Source of the DNA: Salvator merianae
Taxonomy: Eukaryota; Chordata; Lepidosauria; Squamata; Teiidae
Assembly (NCBI GenBank): GCA_003586115.2
Contig: QVOM02000049.1
Span: forward strand, 21,071,765 to 21,135,764
Reading direction: 5' to 3'
Length of the DNA stretch: 64,000 nt
The notes under the pieces were generated by a model. That model was not told the DNA's origin. It was given only the letters and a program-made list of their open reading frames with translations, and searched no databases. Positions within the stretch are counted from its first letter, which is position 1, and every line of letters begins with the position of its first letter. Position numbers and translations under genes: made by a program. This document shows positions 1-12,109 of this stretch, one piece after another.

Positions 1-58
1 ATGAACTTAAATCCAGGGAAGATGGAGTTGCACAGGCTCTCAAATCTGGGAAGAAAGC

Positions 59-470
59 ATGCCTCTTGTACTTGGTTGGTGCTCCCTTACAAGAGATATG
101 TGCTATTACTTAAGACATAAGCGCCTATTTTCTGCTTTCAAGTTATTTGCTAGTAATAGCCTTTTTCTGAATAGTCATGGCATGGCTACAGTGATCAGGC
201 CTGATTACCACAGACAGGACTATTGCAACCTGCTTTCAGCATTGCGATAGACAGGTCTGTTCATTAGACTTTAGACTTGATTATAGCCACAGGCTTTAAA
301 TGGGGCTGTCCTTGAAGACAGAGCTGAAGCTGTAAGTAATGCAGAATGCAGCACCAAGGCTGCAGAAAGATGCCTCTGGCCAGGTGACTCCTTTCATACA
401 GTCTTGCCTGAGGATTAGGATCTACTGCAGAGGTCTAGCTGATGGTGCCACTATCGTCCATGGTTCATGG
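59..470 (+). mobile_element. Degenerate L2 LINE 3' fragment
   Basis: The translated stretch around 200-250 (DYHRQDYCNLLSALR) resembles the R-L-D-Y-C-N-A-L segment near the C-terminus of L2-type reverse transcriptases. It is followed by a 'GCAGAATGCAGCACCAAGGC' stretch, which corresponds to the V-Q-N-A-A-A-R part of the same family. Stops and frameshifts are frequent, so this is an old inactive copy. Its boundaries are approximate, and its right end merges with a CR1 3' end. Confidence 0.6.
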
Positions 471-479
471 GCGGCACCC

Positions 480-755
480 CTCGCTTTACGAGTGGATTAA
501 ACAGATTCATTGAGTATCAATGGCTACTAGAATGGATGCCTAGGTACCACCTCCAAGCTAGAGAGACAGACAGGATTCTTCTGAGCACCATTTGCAGGGA
601 GTCAAGAGCAGGTGATGGTTTTGCCTTTGTCTTCTGCTTGGGAATGCCCAGAAGCAATTGGTGGGCCACTTGGTGAGATGGGATTCTGGACTAGATGGCC
701 TGTGGCCTGATCCAGCAGGGCTCCTCTTATGTTCTCACGACAGCGCCCACACTGT
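480..755 (+). mobile_element. CR1-type LINE 3' end
   Basis: The segment matches, with substitutions, the 3' end of the longer CR1 copy at 35550-35795. Both share the 'ATGGCTACTAGAATGGATG' region, the 'AGCAATTGGTGGGCCACT' region and a terminal 'GATCCAGCAGGGCTCCTCTT' followed by a TATGTTCT-type tail. This is the non-coding tail downstream of the CR1 reverse transcriptase, in sense orientation and 5'-truncated. No intact coding sequence remains. Confidence 0.8.
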
Positions 756-1606
756 GGAACCCATGCACCATCACATTTTTTAGTGACTAGCAAAAATCGG
801 TTTCCCCCTAGCATCATCATCTTGCTGCCATTTTAAAGTTGTTTTAAATTGGTGCCACCTGCATTTTACTTTGGCACAAAACTTCCCAGTCTCCAGAGAT
901 ACTCCGGGCAATTTCTCTCCCTGGGGCTGATTTCTGCTTGCACAGGAAGGAGTGCGCTAATATGTTTCTGCTTTAAATTGGATGGGACTGCCTGCATGAG
1001 GGAGATCTAGGTAGCTTTTGAACACATAAATAAGTGGATCGTATGGAATTCTGGATGTGAACACTGGCAAGCTTTCCTCTGAAGCAATGAGAACTAGAAA
1101 CTGCCTTTCAAAACAAAAAGACAAAAAAAATCCAATATCCAACATTCACGCTAAACTAGGCAGTCCAGCTATGACCTCCCCCCCCACATGTTTCTTAACT
1201 ACCACTCTCATAAGCCCCAGCCAGCGCAGACAAGAATAAGCAATGGTAGTAGGTCTGGAAGGCCATGATTGGACCACTCTGGTTCACATAATATACAGAA
1301 AATCAGTGATCAGGCCTTTGTTTGTCCTAGAGAGAAGTGGTAAGTTTTTTTTAAAAAGCACTGCAGATTTTTTAAAACTATTAATCCCATTTGCCTCCAT
1401 GTATTGAAGATGATAAATGACTGGTTTGTGTTGATGGCTTAGCACATTACTGAGAATCATCCATCACTAAGGTTACCCCAGGCAAATGGAATCACTATTA
1501 GCTAAAAAATTAAAACACTCTTTCCTCTGGGAGATATTCTGAGTTTTTAAAAATTGTCTCTTGACAATGTCCCATAGAATACATCACCCCAGACTTCTGT
1601 AACAAA

Positions 1607-1970
1607 GGGCCTTTTTGCACTTTTAACCTTGCAATGTTCGAATCCGAACTTTCCAATGTGGAACAGTCCCTGCAGGGCAGTGGCCATCTGCAGTGCGAAT
1701 GCCACCCGTCCACTGTGACAGTGGCTATGGAAATGTCCGGCCACTGTCAACCAGGGACATGGCGTATGACAGTGCAGCCACAGCTGCACCTTGGCCTGCA
1801 GCATTTGCACCAGGAACTAGGTGCAAATGCTGTGTACTGGGAGCAGTCCAGCTGCTCCTGGTACAGCTGTGGACAACGATAGCTCTCGATTGTTTGGGCC
1901 TCTGCAGAGTGTGGACACATTTTGCTAGTGCGTGTGCAGACACTCACTAGCCCCAAGTGCAAACAGGCCC
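1607..1970. mobile_element. Family A inverted-repeat element (364 bp), TSD AAA
   Basis: The element begins GGGCCTTTTTGCACTT and ends AAGTGCAAACAGGCCC, giving 16-bp terminal inverted repeats. AAA flanks both sides (1604-1606 and 1971-1973), consistent with a 3-bp target duplication. The interior has several sub-palindromes, including the 'AGTCCAGCTGCTCC' motif shared with other copies. It encodes no protein and is a non-autonomous DNA transposon. The length of duplication and the GGGCC termini suggest PIF/Harbinger-like mobilisation; this assignment is inferred. Confidence 0.85.
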
Positions 1971-2252
1971 AAAGAGTCTGGCCACCAGTGGCTACTAACA
2001 TGAATGGTTGCATATTCCCTCCAGTGTCAGAAGTGCTGGGAAACATATTTTGGGAGGGCACTTCTCACACTCTCCTGGTCTTCCTACAGACATCTGGTTT
2101 GTCACTGTGGAAACAAGAGCTTCTAGTCTGATCCTGCAGAGCCCTTCTTGTGCCCTTATAATCCGTGAACAACATTTCTCCTAATGTTTAAATTTTTGAT
2201 TGGATAAAGATTTGAACTAGGAGCATACTGTTGGAAGAAGACAAGATTAAGA

Positions 2253-2643
2253 GTGCCTCCAGATGCAGGCTAAAACCTGTGATCCTCCTGGAACTATACT
2301 GGAAATATCAAACATAATTGTGCCACTCCTGATATAGTATCAGGATAGTGAGACAGTGTCTCGTAATATCGCTGTTACAGGAAATCCAGCAACAATGCTG
2401 GGTTTCCTGTAATAGTGATGCTTACTTGATGTTGGTTGGCTTGTTTTGTTATAATTCCACTTGTAGCTGCTCAGAAGTCAGCCAAGTGTGCAAAAAAAAC
2501 CAGAAAGGGGAGTGGGTAGCCACCTGGGTGACTTCTAGGTTGCTACAAGTGGGATTATAATGAATCAAGCCTGATGGGGATTGCAAGAATCAATCGCAGG
2601 ATCTTCTTTAGATCCTGCAATTGACTCTTGGTATCTGAGGCAC
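2253..2643. mobile_element. Family C inverted-repeat element
   Basis: Ends are GTGCCTCCAGATGC on the left and TATCTGAGGCAC on the right, an imperfect inverted repeat. The interior holds a 'CAGGAAATCCAGCAACAATG' motif that recurs in the copies at 57655 and 63256, and a second inverted pair near 2600-2630 (GATCCTGCAATTGA against its partner). No coding content. The target duplication could not be read with confidence. Confidence 0.65.
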
Positions 2644-3018
2644 CCTAAGCCCTTCTTATGAACTCTGATCTTGAATTAAATCACTACGCTAAACCTGTTA
2701 TCTGTTCACGATGGAAGAACATAACTTTAAGAAAGGGATTTATTTTGAAGAAATAGCATGGTCAAAGAGATTTATTGTTGTTGTTTTAAACTGACTCCTT
2801 TTCATTGCCACAGTCCTCCTGCTTGTAACGCTTTGAGCTTCTAATAATCAAAACAGAAAGAGTTTGTTTGTCAGGTCTCCGTTCAGAGTTGCTTGGTTCA
2901 TGGCGTGGTCACTGGCTGGGAGCATGTCTGGTGGTTTCCTCTTGAATCTACTCATTAAAAGAAAAAGAAAGGCTGTAAACTATACGTGTCACACTGCTTC
3001 CACTGTACTTCCTTACAG

Positions 3019-3119
3019 CTGATGCTGTGCTGGCAACTGCAGTGCAGGTATTGCACTGGCACCACAAGAATGTGGGCAAGGAGTGTGAAAAGTGGATAAG
3101 CAATATAGCTCATTCTCAG
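3019..3119 (+). CDS. Candidate internal exon of an unrecognised gene
   Basis: A 101-bp stretch is preceded by a good acceptor (pyrimidine-rich tract ending CTTCCTTACAG) and followed by a donor (CTCAG|GTAAAA). It is open in one frame, beginning with two bases of a split codon and ending on a codon boundary. The 33 complete codons include VLATAVQVLHWHHKNVGKEC and then EKWISNIAHSQ, a helix-compatible composition with Trp, Cys and His. The next candidate exon begins in the matching phase, 219 bp downstream. I do not recognise the protein. A chance pseudo-exon is the main alternative, since an open frame of this length is common by chance; the support comes from the splice signals and the compatible phase. 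The rest of the gene would lie to the left. Confidence 0.35.
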
Positions 3120-3338
3120 GTAAAATCTCTAGCATATAGACTTGGCTGCTGTGTTGATAATTATGAATTCTGCAGCAGCATTTTGATGAATATAACATGG
3201 GAGGGCAGGAAGTAAAAATGCAACTTGCAATGTATTTCTTTTAAACATTAACTACCATTTCTATCATAAAGATATTTGTTCATGTATGAGATTTATAGCC
3301 CTGTACCGCCAGAGTCACACTAATCTTTTTCATTGCAG

Positions 3339-3425
3339 AGATGTAGGAAGGAATTTGACCTGGGAATCAAAGTGCATTCCGAAGCGCGAGGGCCCCCAAA
3401 AGCTGATGGCAAGTTTGAGTTGTGA
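3339..3425 (+). CDS. Candidate terminal coding exon of the same unrecognised gene
   Basis: This open segment follows a strong acceptor (TAATCTTTTTCATTGCAG). Read in phase with the exon at 3019-3119, it gives 28 codons starting RCRKEFDLGIKVHSEARG and ending ADGKFEL, then TGA at 3423-3425. It is locally GC-rich and contains CpGs ('CCGAAGCGCGAGG') in an AT-rich setting, as exons often are. Downstream ATTAAA signals, for example at 4134-4139, could end a 3' UTR. The product is unrecognised. The alternative is a pseudo-exon. Confidence 0.35.
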   Translation, partial: RCRKEFDLGIKVHSEARGPPKADGKFEL

Positions 3426-3901
3426 TGCCCTACGTCATGTCTATGGCGAGTTGGACATTCATGTTCAGAAGACTGTGTAAAGAAAATTGGTTGCAGAAGC
3501 ACAGAGCTCACTGAAGATGCACACGCTCAAGGCCATAATCCAAATATTGCATGTATACAAATGTTGCACATAGTTAATTGCTGTCGTCATTGTTCTTGTT
3601 TTAGTGTTCTTTTCAGAAGTTGTCCCACAGACTCCCAAAGTGGCTCCTCAGATATCTAAACATTTGGAATTGAAAAATTCAAAATCTGAAGTATTGATTT
3701 CATTTGCATCCCATCTCCCTGTGCGGAGTAGGTGTTTCCCTTCTTCTGGTTTATTTTCATCACATACCTGTGAGGTGCAGCATGCTGAACAGATTGCGAT
3801 CCAGCCACAGATCTTCTGCATTTTGGTCCAACAGTGGTAAATGTCAAAAGTGGATGCTATAAAATTCCCTTCCACCCATATCATGCACTGAAGTAGCTAT
3901 A

Positions 3902-3980
3902 TAAGAACATAAGAAATGCTCCGGTCATTTGAACTAGAGACCCGTTCCAGCACCCTGTTCTGACAGCGACTAGGCACATG
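3902..3980 (-). mobile_element. Short degenerate CR1-type 3' end
   Basis: The sequence 'AAGAACATAAGAAATGCTCC', followed by a diverged 'CCGTTCCAGCACCCTGTTCT', matches the antisense start of the CR1 3' tail seen at 17401, 19215 and 59462. Only about 80 bp remain. Confidence 0.55.
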
Positions 3981-4610
3981 AGTATCATATGTACTCACTG
4001 ATGAGAAAGTTCCTTGAATGTCACCAAAATTCTGTCTGCAAGTGCAGGAAATTAGTTAAGATTATAAGATATCAGTTGTACTTGTAGGCAATATTGTTTC
4101 TGCTTGTTCATATATATATTACTAACCCTGTAGATTAAAGCTAAAAGCCTCTGGTGGACTCTAAATGTTAGTTTTAATTAAAGAATGTATTTATGTGTGT
4201 TTGTGTATCTATACAGACACAGACGCACCAACACAGACACATACACTTCTGCAAAGTAATATAGAATGATCAGTTTTATTAAGGCCTTGTTTGTATTAGT
4301 TCCATAAGACCATCATGTACTTCCCTCTGAGTGCACAAATGTGCAAATGCAAACTTCACACAGTTTATCTATGTGTCCCTCAGGGCATGCTTCTGGGTCC
4401 AAAGCTGACGTGTGTAAGCTGCCCCATTTTTCACATTGCCCATTTGGTGATATGGAGGAAGAGGTCCGTGCAATACATTTGCAAGTGTCTTGTTTGGATG
4501 TGATATTTAGTTTTCTTTACTGGTAGCAGGGGCAACAGTCTCTCATATGTTGGTTCCCATAATGGATTTCCACTTCCTTTCAGTGAGCTGTTTAACTGCC
4601 ACCAGTAGTC

Positions 4611-5236
4611 ATGGCTACAAGGAGAAGTCTCCTTATAGGAAGTGTGATAGAGGAAAGCCTAAGGAGGAGTGGAGTTAACTTCATCCAGGGTTTCTGCAGT
4701 GCCATTCACTTGCAGCTGCCACACAGCAAAAAGACAGTGGCAGAAAAACGTGGACATTTTCTGTGTCACTTATTCCTAGCTGAATTCTATTTGGGCTGGC
4801 CAGAGTCTATGCATTGGAGTAAGCTGCTACTGGAGTTTAGTTCAGAGACTACTGTGGGTCAATATTGCTTGAAAACATGGTGGCTGATACAGAGAAGACT
4901 CCCTATGTTGTATGGGAATTGTTGGGAATAATGCAAGATTTTCTACAAAGCTACTTTCAGGAGCATTGGAGGGCAGCAAGCTTCCTAGAATTGATGAAGT
5001 TTGTACAAACTGCACACACTGTACGGATCCTGTCCATACAGCATCAGGCACAATTTGTAAAACTCCTGCACAAACTTGACAAGGTGGCAGAGCTCCAAGA
5101 TGCACTATTTCCCCTTGTTGCCAAACTTTTGTTTGGACATCTGCAATTGTATGCAAACTTTAAAAAACAGGTTTTTCATAGAGTTTGGTGGAAAGTGAGA
5201 GTGGAGTCTAAAGATAAGTCCCCTAAAGTGGACTAA
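4611..5236 (+). other. Open-frame-rich stretch, no recognised product
   Basis: Two overlapping open frames of 106 and 123 codons occur here, at 4611-4931 and 4865-5236. The second reads as an amphipathic sequence (for example QAQFVKLLHKLDKVAELQDA). I find no family motif, no clear splice structure and no repeat match. It could be a decayed retrocopy or simply chance open frame; chance is more likely. Confidence 0.2.
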
Positions 5237-5954
5237 GTTTTGTTGTGGCTACTGCATTCATCTGCACTAGCAACTAAAGCTCCTGTAGGTATGGGATGTG
5301 GATTGGGTGGAATTTGGTCCAGATACCTCTAAATGGTAATCTCTAGGCTTACATCGCAAGGGTCATATTAAGACAAAAATGAGAGCTTCAGTCTCTTCCG
5401 AGTTTGACTCTTTCCGTTTCTCACTTATTCATTCATATGACAGTTCACCTCCATTACAGCATTTATGTGTGGGATTTTTGCAGGGGGAGCGGATATGTAT
5501 ATAAGAATAGGTTTTTGAAAGGATTTTTTCTTTGCAAAATAACTTTTCTAGATACATTTTCTTCTCAAAGTATTTTATTTTAAAATTGATTTATATGCAT
5601 TTTATACATATTAGGACAGTGAATTGTACTGAAAAATCTGAAGGGCAAACTCTGAATGGTTGCTTTATTCTAGTTGGCACATTGGTGTGGAAAGTGGTGA
5701 AATTACTGCTTTACATCAGAATTAGTAAAGCATTAATGCCCGGGGATCATGGTTCATGGCTTTTAACTTTTAGAAATAATAAAGTGCCTATGATAGTAGA
5801 ATTTTAATCACACGTATGTAGTAAATAGTGTAGTAAATCTATTAGATGGATGGAGAAAGTGTTGGTTTTTAATTAGAATGGTTTAAAGAAGCACCCCAAA
5901 AGATTTTTTTTCTAATTTTGAAAGTAATGAAAAAAAGAAATAAAAATTAAGTAG
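5237..5954. other. Unassigned AT-rich DNA
   Basis: No coding motif, repeat family or RNA gene was recognised. An AATAAA lies near 5780 but has no attached gene model. Confidence 0.5.
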
Positions 5955-6091
5955 GGCTGCATCCAGACATCACTTACTTATTCCACTATATTTGGATATT
6001 CCAGAATAAAGCATGATATTCTGGAATATCCATGCTTTATTCTGAAATATCCAAATATAGTTATATAAGTAAGTGATGTCTGGATGCAGCC
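5955..6091. mobile_element. Family B hairpin element (137 bp)
   Basis: The whole element is one long inverted repeat. The left arm starts GGCTGCATCCAGACATCACT and the right arm ends with its complement (AGTGATGTCTGGATGCAGCC); the arms meet around 6015-6022. A second copy with the same arms is at 31559-31696 and a partial arm is near 25045-25087. There is no coding capacity. The target duplication could not be fixed; a TA or 3-bp duplication is possible. Confidence 0.8.
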
Positions 6092-7700
6092 ATAGTCTAG
6101 CATTCTAATTATTTGATGACCTGGGAGGGGGCAATATAACTTATCTGATCTATAAAAGTAACAATATACCTCTGCATATGAGACAGAGAAAAACATGGGA
6201 AGGACATATTCACTGTTGGTGTGAATTCTCTAGAGAATAGGCAAAGGGTGATTGTGGTTTTTGGAGCAACATAGATTCATCACCTTTGCCTTCAGTCATT
6301 TCCATGGTCCAGCATGTATGATTGCAGTGAGAGTTTGGAGTTAAATTCACTTCAACAAACTGCTTCTTTAATTCACGACTGTAGGGTTGAAGAGGTCACT
6401 AAATCACTTAGTTCTTGCATGGGCCAAGGACAGAGTGGTCAGGATGCCCTACTTCAACATTCTTTATTTTTTTGAAAATCTGTCTGAAGCACAGTATGGA
6501 AGATTCCTTTGCTTGAACAATTTACATGGCTTTTTCCACTACAGTGGCCTCTATTGAAAAAAGGAATGGGTCCAAACTCTGGCCATAGGACAGTTTTCAT
6601 TTTGGAGATGTCTTCTGTTAGTGAAATTGTTTAGCTCATATTAACTTTAAACAGGAGAAGCCATAAAAAGGAAAAGCAGGTTTGATCCTCAGTTGTCCAT
6701 TTTTATGTGAATCAAAAATTCCAAGATCAATTAATCCCTGTATTCCCTACTTTGGTAAGATATATTTCCATTATGTTTGAATTGATACAGTTAGAAATCT
6801 TTGGATTTGGCCCTCGTTTTTTTAAAAGAGACTGTTTCTTTTAAATAACAATAATGATAACCACCATATGTAAACGGCCAACGTAGCTATGAGCTTATTT
6901 CCTGAAATACTATCTGATGCTTTTGATGAATTCAGTTTGCATGTAAGCTGTGATTTGTGCTATTTTAATGCAGCGTTTGTTGACATCTTGTCACTTCTGT
7001 CTTAAGGAGGACCTTCTGTCGCTTGAACGCTCATATTTCTTTAGTATATTAACCAGCATTAATATAATAAAAGAGTGACTTTTATGTCTCTTCCACTTTG
7101 TTCTGACACTTACCTGTTGTTCTTTCTTGAAATCCCTATAAGAGAAGTGTAATGTGACAATGTTGGGATTCAAGCAGAGTGATCTTTTCCTCAAGGTTCA
7201 CAGAGCCTGCCAAAACTATTCTGGAGTGACAGCCAGGTCACATAAGTTCACATCTGACAACCATGTTTATTTTAAAGGTTATGGCAATTTGTAAAGCCTT
7301 TTGTTCTGGGATAGTCAAATTTTGCTTCCATGAATACTCCTTCCTCCCACTTTACAAACGCAACAATTTTCATTCTTTCCAGAGCGTGAGTTAGGTTAAC
7401 CCGTTGCAACAAAAAAACAACACAGAATCCTTTGGCACTGTTGTATCCTGTCCTAAACACGTGTATTATGGAAATCAGTTTCACCTTTTCAGAGTATAAT
7501 ATTCTGCCCAGGGTTCATATCCATTGGGGTTGTATTTATTTTGCATGTGCATTTAAAAATATTGTAGTTGTGCTTGGCACTTAAATTATCAACAGGAAAG
7601 GGGGAAATGTGTAATAAAACATGGATCTATTAGCCATGTGAAAAGAAAAAGTGTTGTCCAGCAATTCTGTCTGCAACCACCAGGTTAAAAATCACTCAAA
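6092..7700. other. Unassigned AT-rich DNA
   Basis: About 1.6 kb without recognisable coding sequence, LINE or SINE similarity, or inverted-repeat element. Open frames are short and lack splice support. Confidence 0.5.
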
Positions 7701-7708
7701 CCCAGTTC

Positions 7709-7850
7709 TAGAGATGTGCCAAACCAGGTGATTCAACTGGTTCAAATTCAAACCAAACCACCCCCAGGTTTGGGGGCTTGGTTCGAAATGGAATCAAACT
7801 AAAGGTATTTGGTCAAATCAGATCAAACCACCTGCTTTGATTCCACGTTT
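7709..7850. mobile_element. Partial inverted-repeat element with CTAGAGATGTGC start
   Basis: The left end 'CTAGAGATGTGCC' resembles the complement of the right ends at 56097 (GCACATCTCTAG) and 57557 (GCACATCCCTAG). The interior is rich in 'GGTTTGG/CCAAACC' type inverted pairs. The right end is not clear. Confidence 0.4.
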
Positions 7851-9036
7851 TATTCTTTGCTAATAAAGAAGAAAAATATTTATTCTTGGATGAATGGTAA
7901 GATATTAAATGTCATTAAATTATATACCTCTTTCTTGAAATTCATTCTCTCTCTCATACATGCACAGCCCACTTCATAGGAGGAAACTGGAAAGAGATTA
8001 GAATTCATTGTGAGGTAGAAAACATTCACTTTTTTAGGTAAATAGTTTGACACCTTTGATTTTATCCAAATAATCGCTTTTTAAAAACTGAGGTAATCAT
8101 AGGCTAACACTAATGCAATTTGATCTCCTAGTGATATGCTATTGAGCTAGAAGAACCGTTTCCGGGTTCCTAGGAGAGTCCTGAACATAAATAGATAAGG
8201 ATCTAATTATTATTTGAATTAAAGACCACTCTGAATACTACATATAAAGCCTGAGATGTTTCTTGCCCTTTAGCTGTTGTTGGAGTTATACTAGGCACGT
8301 GCAATGGATTGGGATCGTCTCCTTCAAGCTGCAAACTGCCCTGTTATTCTGCTCCCCAAGCATGGGGTTTGCTGGAGCGTGAAGGGAAGACATGGTACAA
8401 TCTACTTTTGTATTTTGCCAAGGCACTGACTCACTGGCTCAGTGGTTCAGCTGGTCCAAGCTGAAACAGGGGATCCAATACAATATACACAATCAAATCA
8501 CAGTAATCTAAATTCAATTGGCATGTATCAGCTGTAGAAATAAAAACAAGGGCAATATCTAATAATATGAAAATATCAATATAATATTGCCATCAATCAT
8601 ATACACAGTAATAGTATGTCATATCGCATAATCCTATAAAATTAACACAGGTCCTCTGTTGTAAATTAAAAATGGCTGCTAGGACAAACATTATGAGCCA
8701 CTAACAAATCTACAAAAATATATGTCAGTTGATTTCAAACATAAAGTGGCTAAAAGTCAAATTTAACACTTTCCATACCAGTTTAAATGCAAAAGCTTGG
8801 CAATAAGTAGCAAGTCTTCTGTCAGAGTCCAGCTGCTTATGTACGAACACAAAAGTAAATAAATGTGATAACTTGTCACAGAATCCTGCAGCTTGCGTAA
8901 AAAAATCAATGGATACAGAAGTCACCAAATGTAAAATCCAATCAAAAATCAAAATCAAAATTAAATGTTTGCATCAGAAGTCAGAGACCAAGTAGTTTGC
9001 ATGAATATACAACAACTTGCATCAAATGCCAAACGT
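7851..9036. other. Unassigned AT-rich DNA, possibly old LINE 3' UTR
   Basis: No coding motifs were found. The 8450-9036 part and the flank continuing after 9263 look like one low-complexity AT-rich unit split by the hAT-like element. The idea that it is an antisense LINE 3' UTR is a guess. Confidence 0.35.
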
Positions 9037-9044
9037 ATTTCAAT

Positions 9045-9255
9045 CAGTGGCAGCCCATGACTTTAAGGGCAGGTGTTCGCGCCCCGCGCAAAGCACTCTG
9101 TGGCTGTTTGTGGGGCCTCCGGGCCTCCGTACTGATACAGCAGGTCACCTAGCAACCTGCTGCATCAGTACAGAGGCCCGGAGACCCCACGAATCGCCAT
9201 GCCACACTTTGTGCAGGGCGCGAACACCTACCCTTAAAGTCACGGGCTGCCTCTG
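9045..9255. mobile_element. Family D hAT-like hairpin element (211 bp), TSD ATTTCAAT
   Basis: An almost fully self-complementary GC-rich element starts CAGTGGCAGCCCATGACTTT and ends with GGGCTGCCTCTG. It is flanked by perfect 8-bp direct repeats ATTTCAAT (9037-9044 and 9256-9263). CAG ends plus an 8-bp duplication are the signature of hAT transposition. The hairpin apex is near 9150. No protein is encoded. Three relatives are at 14391, 34030 and 41457. Confidence 0.9.
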
Positions 9256-9469
9256 ATTTCAATCTATTGAATTTTTATCAGTACCATCAAACTGAATTCC
9301 ATAAAGACACATATAATACAATGCCAAACAAATACTAGAACTGTGTGTAAAAAATGCCAAAAGCCTCGAAGGTTTGAACAGCCATAATACATTCATACAT
9401 CACTAACTGTGGAACCATTAAAATTATGTATTATCTGCATTATTACATACTGCAATTCACATAGGCCAT

Positions 9470-9960
9470 TTCTACATAGCACTCTTTATCCCTCACTGCA
9501 TGGACCAGTCTTGGACCAGATCAAGAGATTTGGCCTAATACTGGCAGAACAGCCTGTGGTCTGCACCCAGGCAGACCATCCTGACCAACTTTCAAGTTGT
9601 TGGGGGGGGGGGCTGTTTTATCTGGGTGCCAGAAGCAGTGCATTTCAAGGGCCGTTTCTGCAAGGCCAGTGAAATGTCACTGGGTTTCTATGCCTTGTAG
9701 ACAAGATTAGCTGCTTAGTGCTGTCTCCACACCAGCAGCTAGTCTGGCCCACCACAGTGGAACACTTTAGAGATAGCTTTGAAGTGGTCTCCTGTTGGAG
9801 CAGGTGCCATTTATGCACTGTGGGCCACTCCAATGCACCGTTCCATGTGACACAGTGTCCACAGGAGGATGGTCTCCCAGTAGAGTGGTTCACAATGTGG
9901 ACAAGACATTCCACCAGGGCTGCTGGGCTGGTCCACCAGTGTAGTGCAGAACCAGGTATA
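9470..9960. mobile_element. Family I interspersed repeat, copy 1
   Basis: This region aligns with 37480-38235. Shared pieces include 'CAGTGCATTTC' / 'CAGTGCACTTC', 'GTTGGAGCAGGTGCCAT' against 'GTTGGAGCAGGTTATGGTGCCAT', and a 'TGTGGACAAGACATTCCA' / 'TGTGGACACGGCATTCCA' segment. It has internal inverted pairs but no clean termini and no coding sequence. It is probably a non-autonomous DNA element. Confidence 0.5.
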
Positions 9961-10501
9961 ACCAAGTCAGTTGCATTACAAGTTGCATATATCTAGACCC
10001 AGGTACATGCATCTCTGCTCCTGGAGAGAAGATGAAAAGGAGAGAACACAGTGCTGTAATCAGCCCATAAGTTCCCATAACAGCTGATTTCAATCTTATG
10101 GATACATCTAAAGGGAAACAAAAAAAACAAGAAAGCCATAGGTTATATAACAGTAGCATGAATTTAAAAGGAATGGGGAAAGCAAACAGCATTCTTAAGC
10201 CTGGATGGAGCAGAAAACCATTCCTCATTTAAAAACAAACATCCCAGACACAGCTTTTCATCTTGCTTTGCCAAGCAAACACCCAACACATTCAGCTAGA
10301 AGCGATAATGATATTTCTGGGAGCCGTGACAGTAGCGGATCCATACATGTCACGTGACAATAAGCTTTTTCCTGCATTCCAGAACTACAGCTTGATCATC
10401 AAGAAGAAAATACCAGCACAAACCTTAAGAATTTCGAAAGCAGATGTCATGTGCCCCTTCAACCTAAAGGGCATCATGATTGATGGGTTTTGCAGAATGT
10501 G

Positions 10502-10680
<179 letters not shown>

Positions 10681-10699
10681 ATACATTATTACTCACAAA

Positions 10700-11330
10700 T
10701 AAGGTTACTCCTGGTATCCCAGGAGTATTTCAAACTGTGGAATGAAGTGAATGCAAGAGAATTCTTGAAACACCACAATAAACATGGAATCTTTATTGGG
10801 AAAATGCACGGTAACACAAAATAAACATTGAACACTGGGAAATATAACAGTATCAATAACTGCACAGTCAGTAATGAGGGGACATTATATTCGTAAAAAT
10901 GCCAGCAACAACATACAGTCAAGGAAGTCAAAGTGGCTGTATCAGTAACACAGACACAATAGGTTCAAAAGAAAAGTGTTGAGCAAATGGTGTTTGCAAA
11001 AGTGAAAGTGGGCTTTCTAGGTAGCCATGCAGGACCACTCACATGCTAGGGACATGAGAAGGGGAGGGAACTGGTGAAGTCGAAAGACAGAGGCAGGTCC
11101 AGGATTAATTTATTAGCCAAAACAACTTGACTTCTATGGGTAGAAAAATCCAGGAGATAGAATTTTGCAAAGAAAGTGCAGAGAACAGAGGGGCGATTGT
11201 AGCTATTGAAGACGTCTTACTAAGGATGTGCAGGAGCAGCTTGAAATCCAAGGGCCAAGAGCCAATCACTGCTCTTTGATGTTGTTTGATAGAGTGACCA
11301 TTAGTTTCTGTGATTTTAATGTCTGGTTTT
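10700..11330. other. Unassigned DNA
   Basis: Nothing recognisable beyond short chance open frames. Confidence 0.5.
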
Positions 11331-11470
11331 ATTGTTTTATCCTCTGGTAAATTACATAGAGTTTTTGGAAATCTGTGGTATATAAATTTTATTTATTTAT
11401 TTGCATTTTTTATTTATTTGCATTTATTTGCATATTTATTTGCATAAATCCAACAAATAAAATACATCAG
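11331..11470 (+). mobile_element. LINE 3' tail with ATTT/GCATTT repeats
   Basis: A 'GGTATATAAATTTTATTTATT' type tail followed by irregular TATTTGCA repeats resembles the A/T-rich 3' ends of L2/CR1-like LINEs in sense orientation. No coding part is attached. Confidence 0.45.
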
Positions 11471-11479
11471 TTGGGTGCT

Positions 11480-12105
11480 GTGGAGACAGGCAGACTTCAA
11501 TGCCTTTCCAAGTGTTTTGAACGTTGTTGTTTGCATGTTGCATATTCAAACCTGCCCTGGGATTGTGCTGTCCCTGAAAAATGGGCAGGAAACTGAAAGA
11601 AGAAATAAATTTCTGCTCAAAATAATGGAGGAAGCCCTACAGTTTGATGTGCACAAGATAACGGAAATATGTTAGGTGATTCTGAGTGAAAGTTACAGGA
11701 AGGGCAGATTTTGTCTAACGAACTCTCAGCTCTTACTGACCTTCTGAAACATGGAGAAATCCAGTCTTCTGCTACACAGAAGCTCCTGATCCAAAGAAAC
11801 ACACTTCGGGTTTTTTCTGAAATGACCACTTCACAGTCAATTATTCATGGGTTTCTACTGGCAACATTCATTCGACATAATCTTCTCTTATTTCTCCCCT
11901 CTCATTATTATAATCGCTAATGCAAAAATGAGACTGAACTGGATTACTGACAGCATAGATTGACATTTATTTTGACAAGTTTGCATACGGCATTTCTCCT
12001 TTACAAAAATATTCTCGATGCTGCAGTCAGAGAGGAAACAAAGTTGTGTTTTAGAATGTTTATTTCTATAACCAGTTTTGGTCTGATTATTCCCATGATT
12101 ATTCT
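11480..12105. other. Unassigned DNA
   Basis: No feature recognised. Confidence 0.5.
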
Positions 12106-12109
12106 AGGC

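Noticed and set aside
4865..5236. A coding exon or retrocopy reading QAQFVKLLHKLDKVAELQDA
   Set aside because: Plausible composition but no recognisable family, no clear splice signals and stop-separated neighbours; left as an unassigned open frame.
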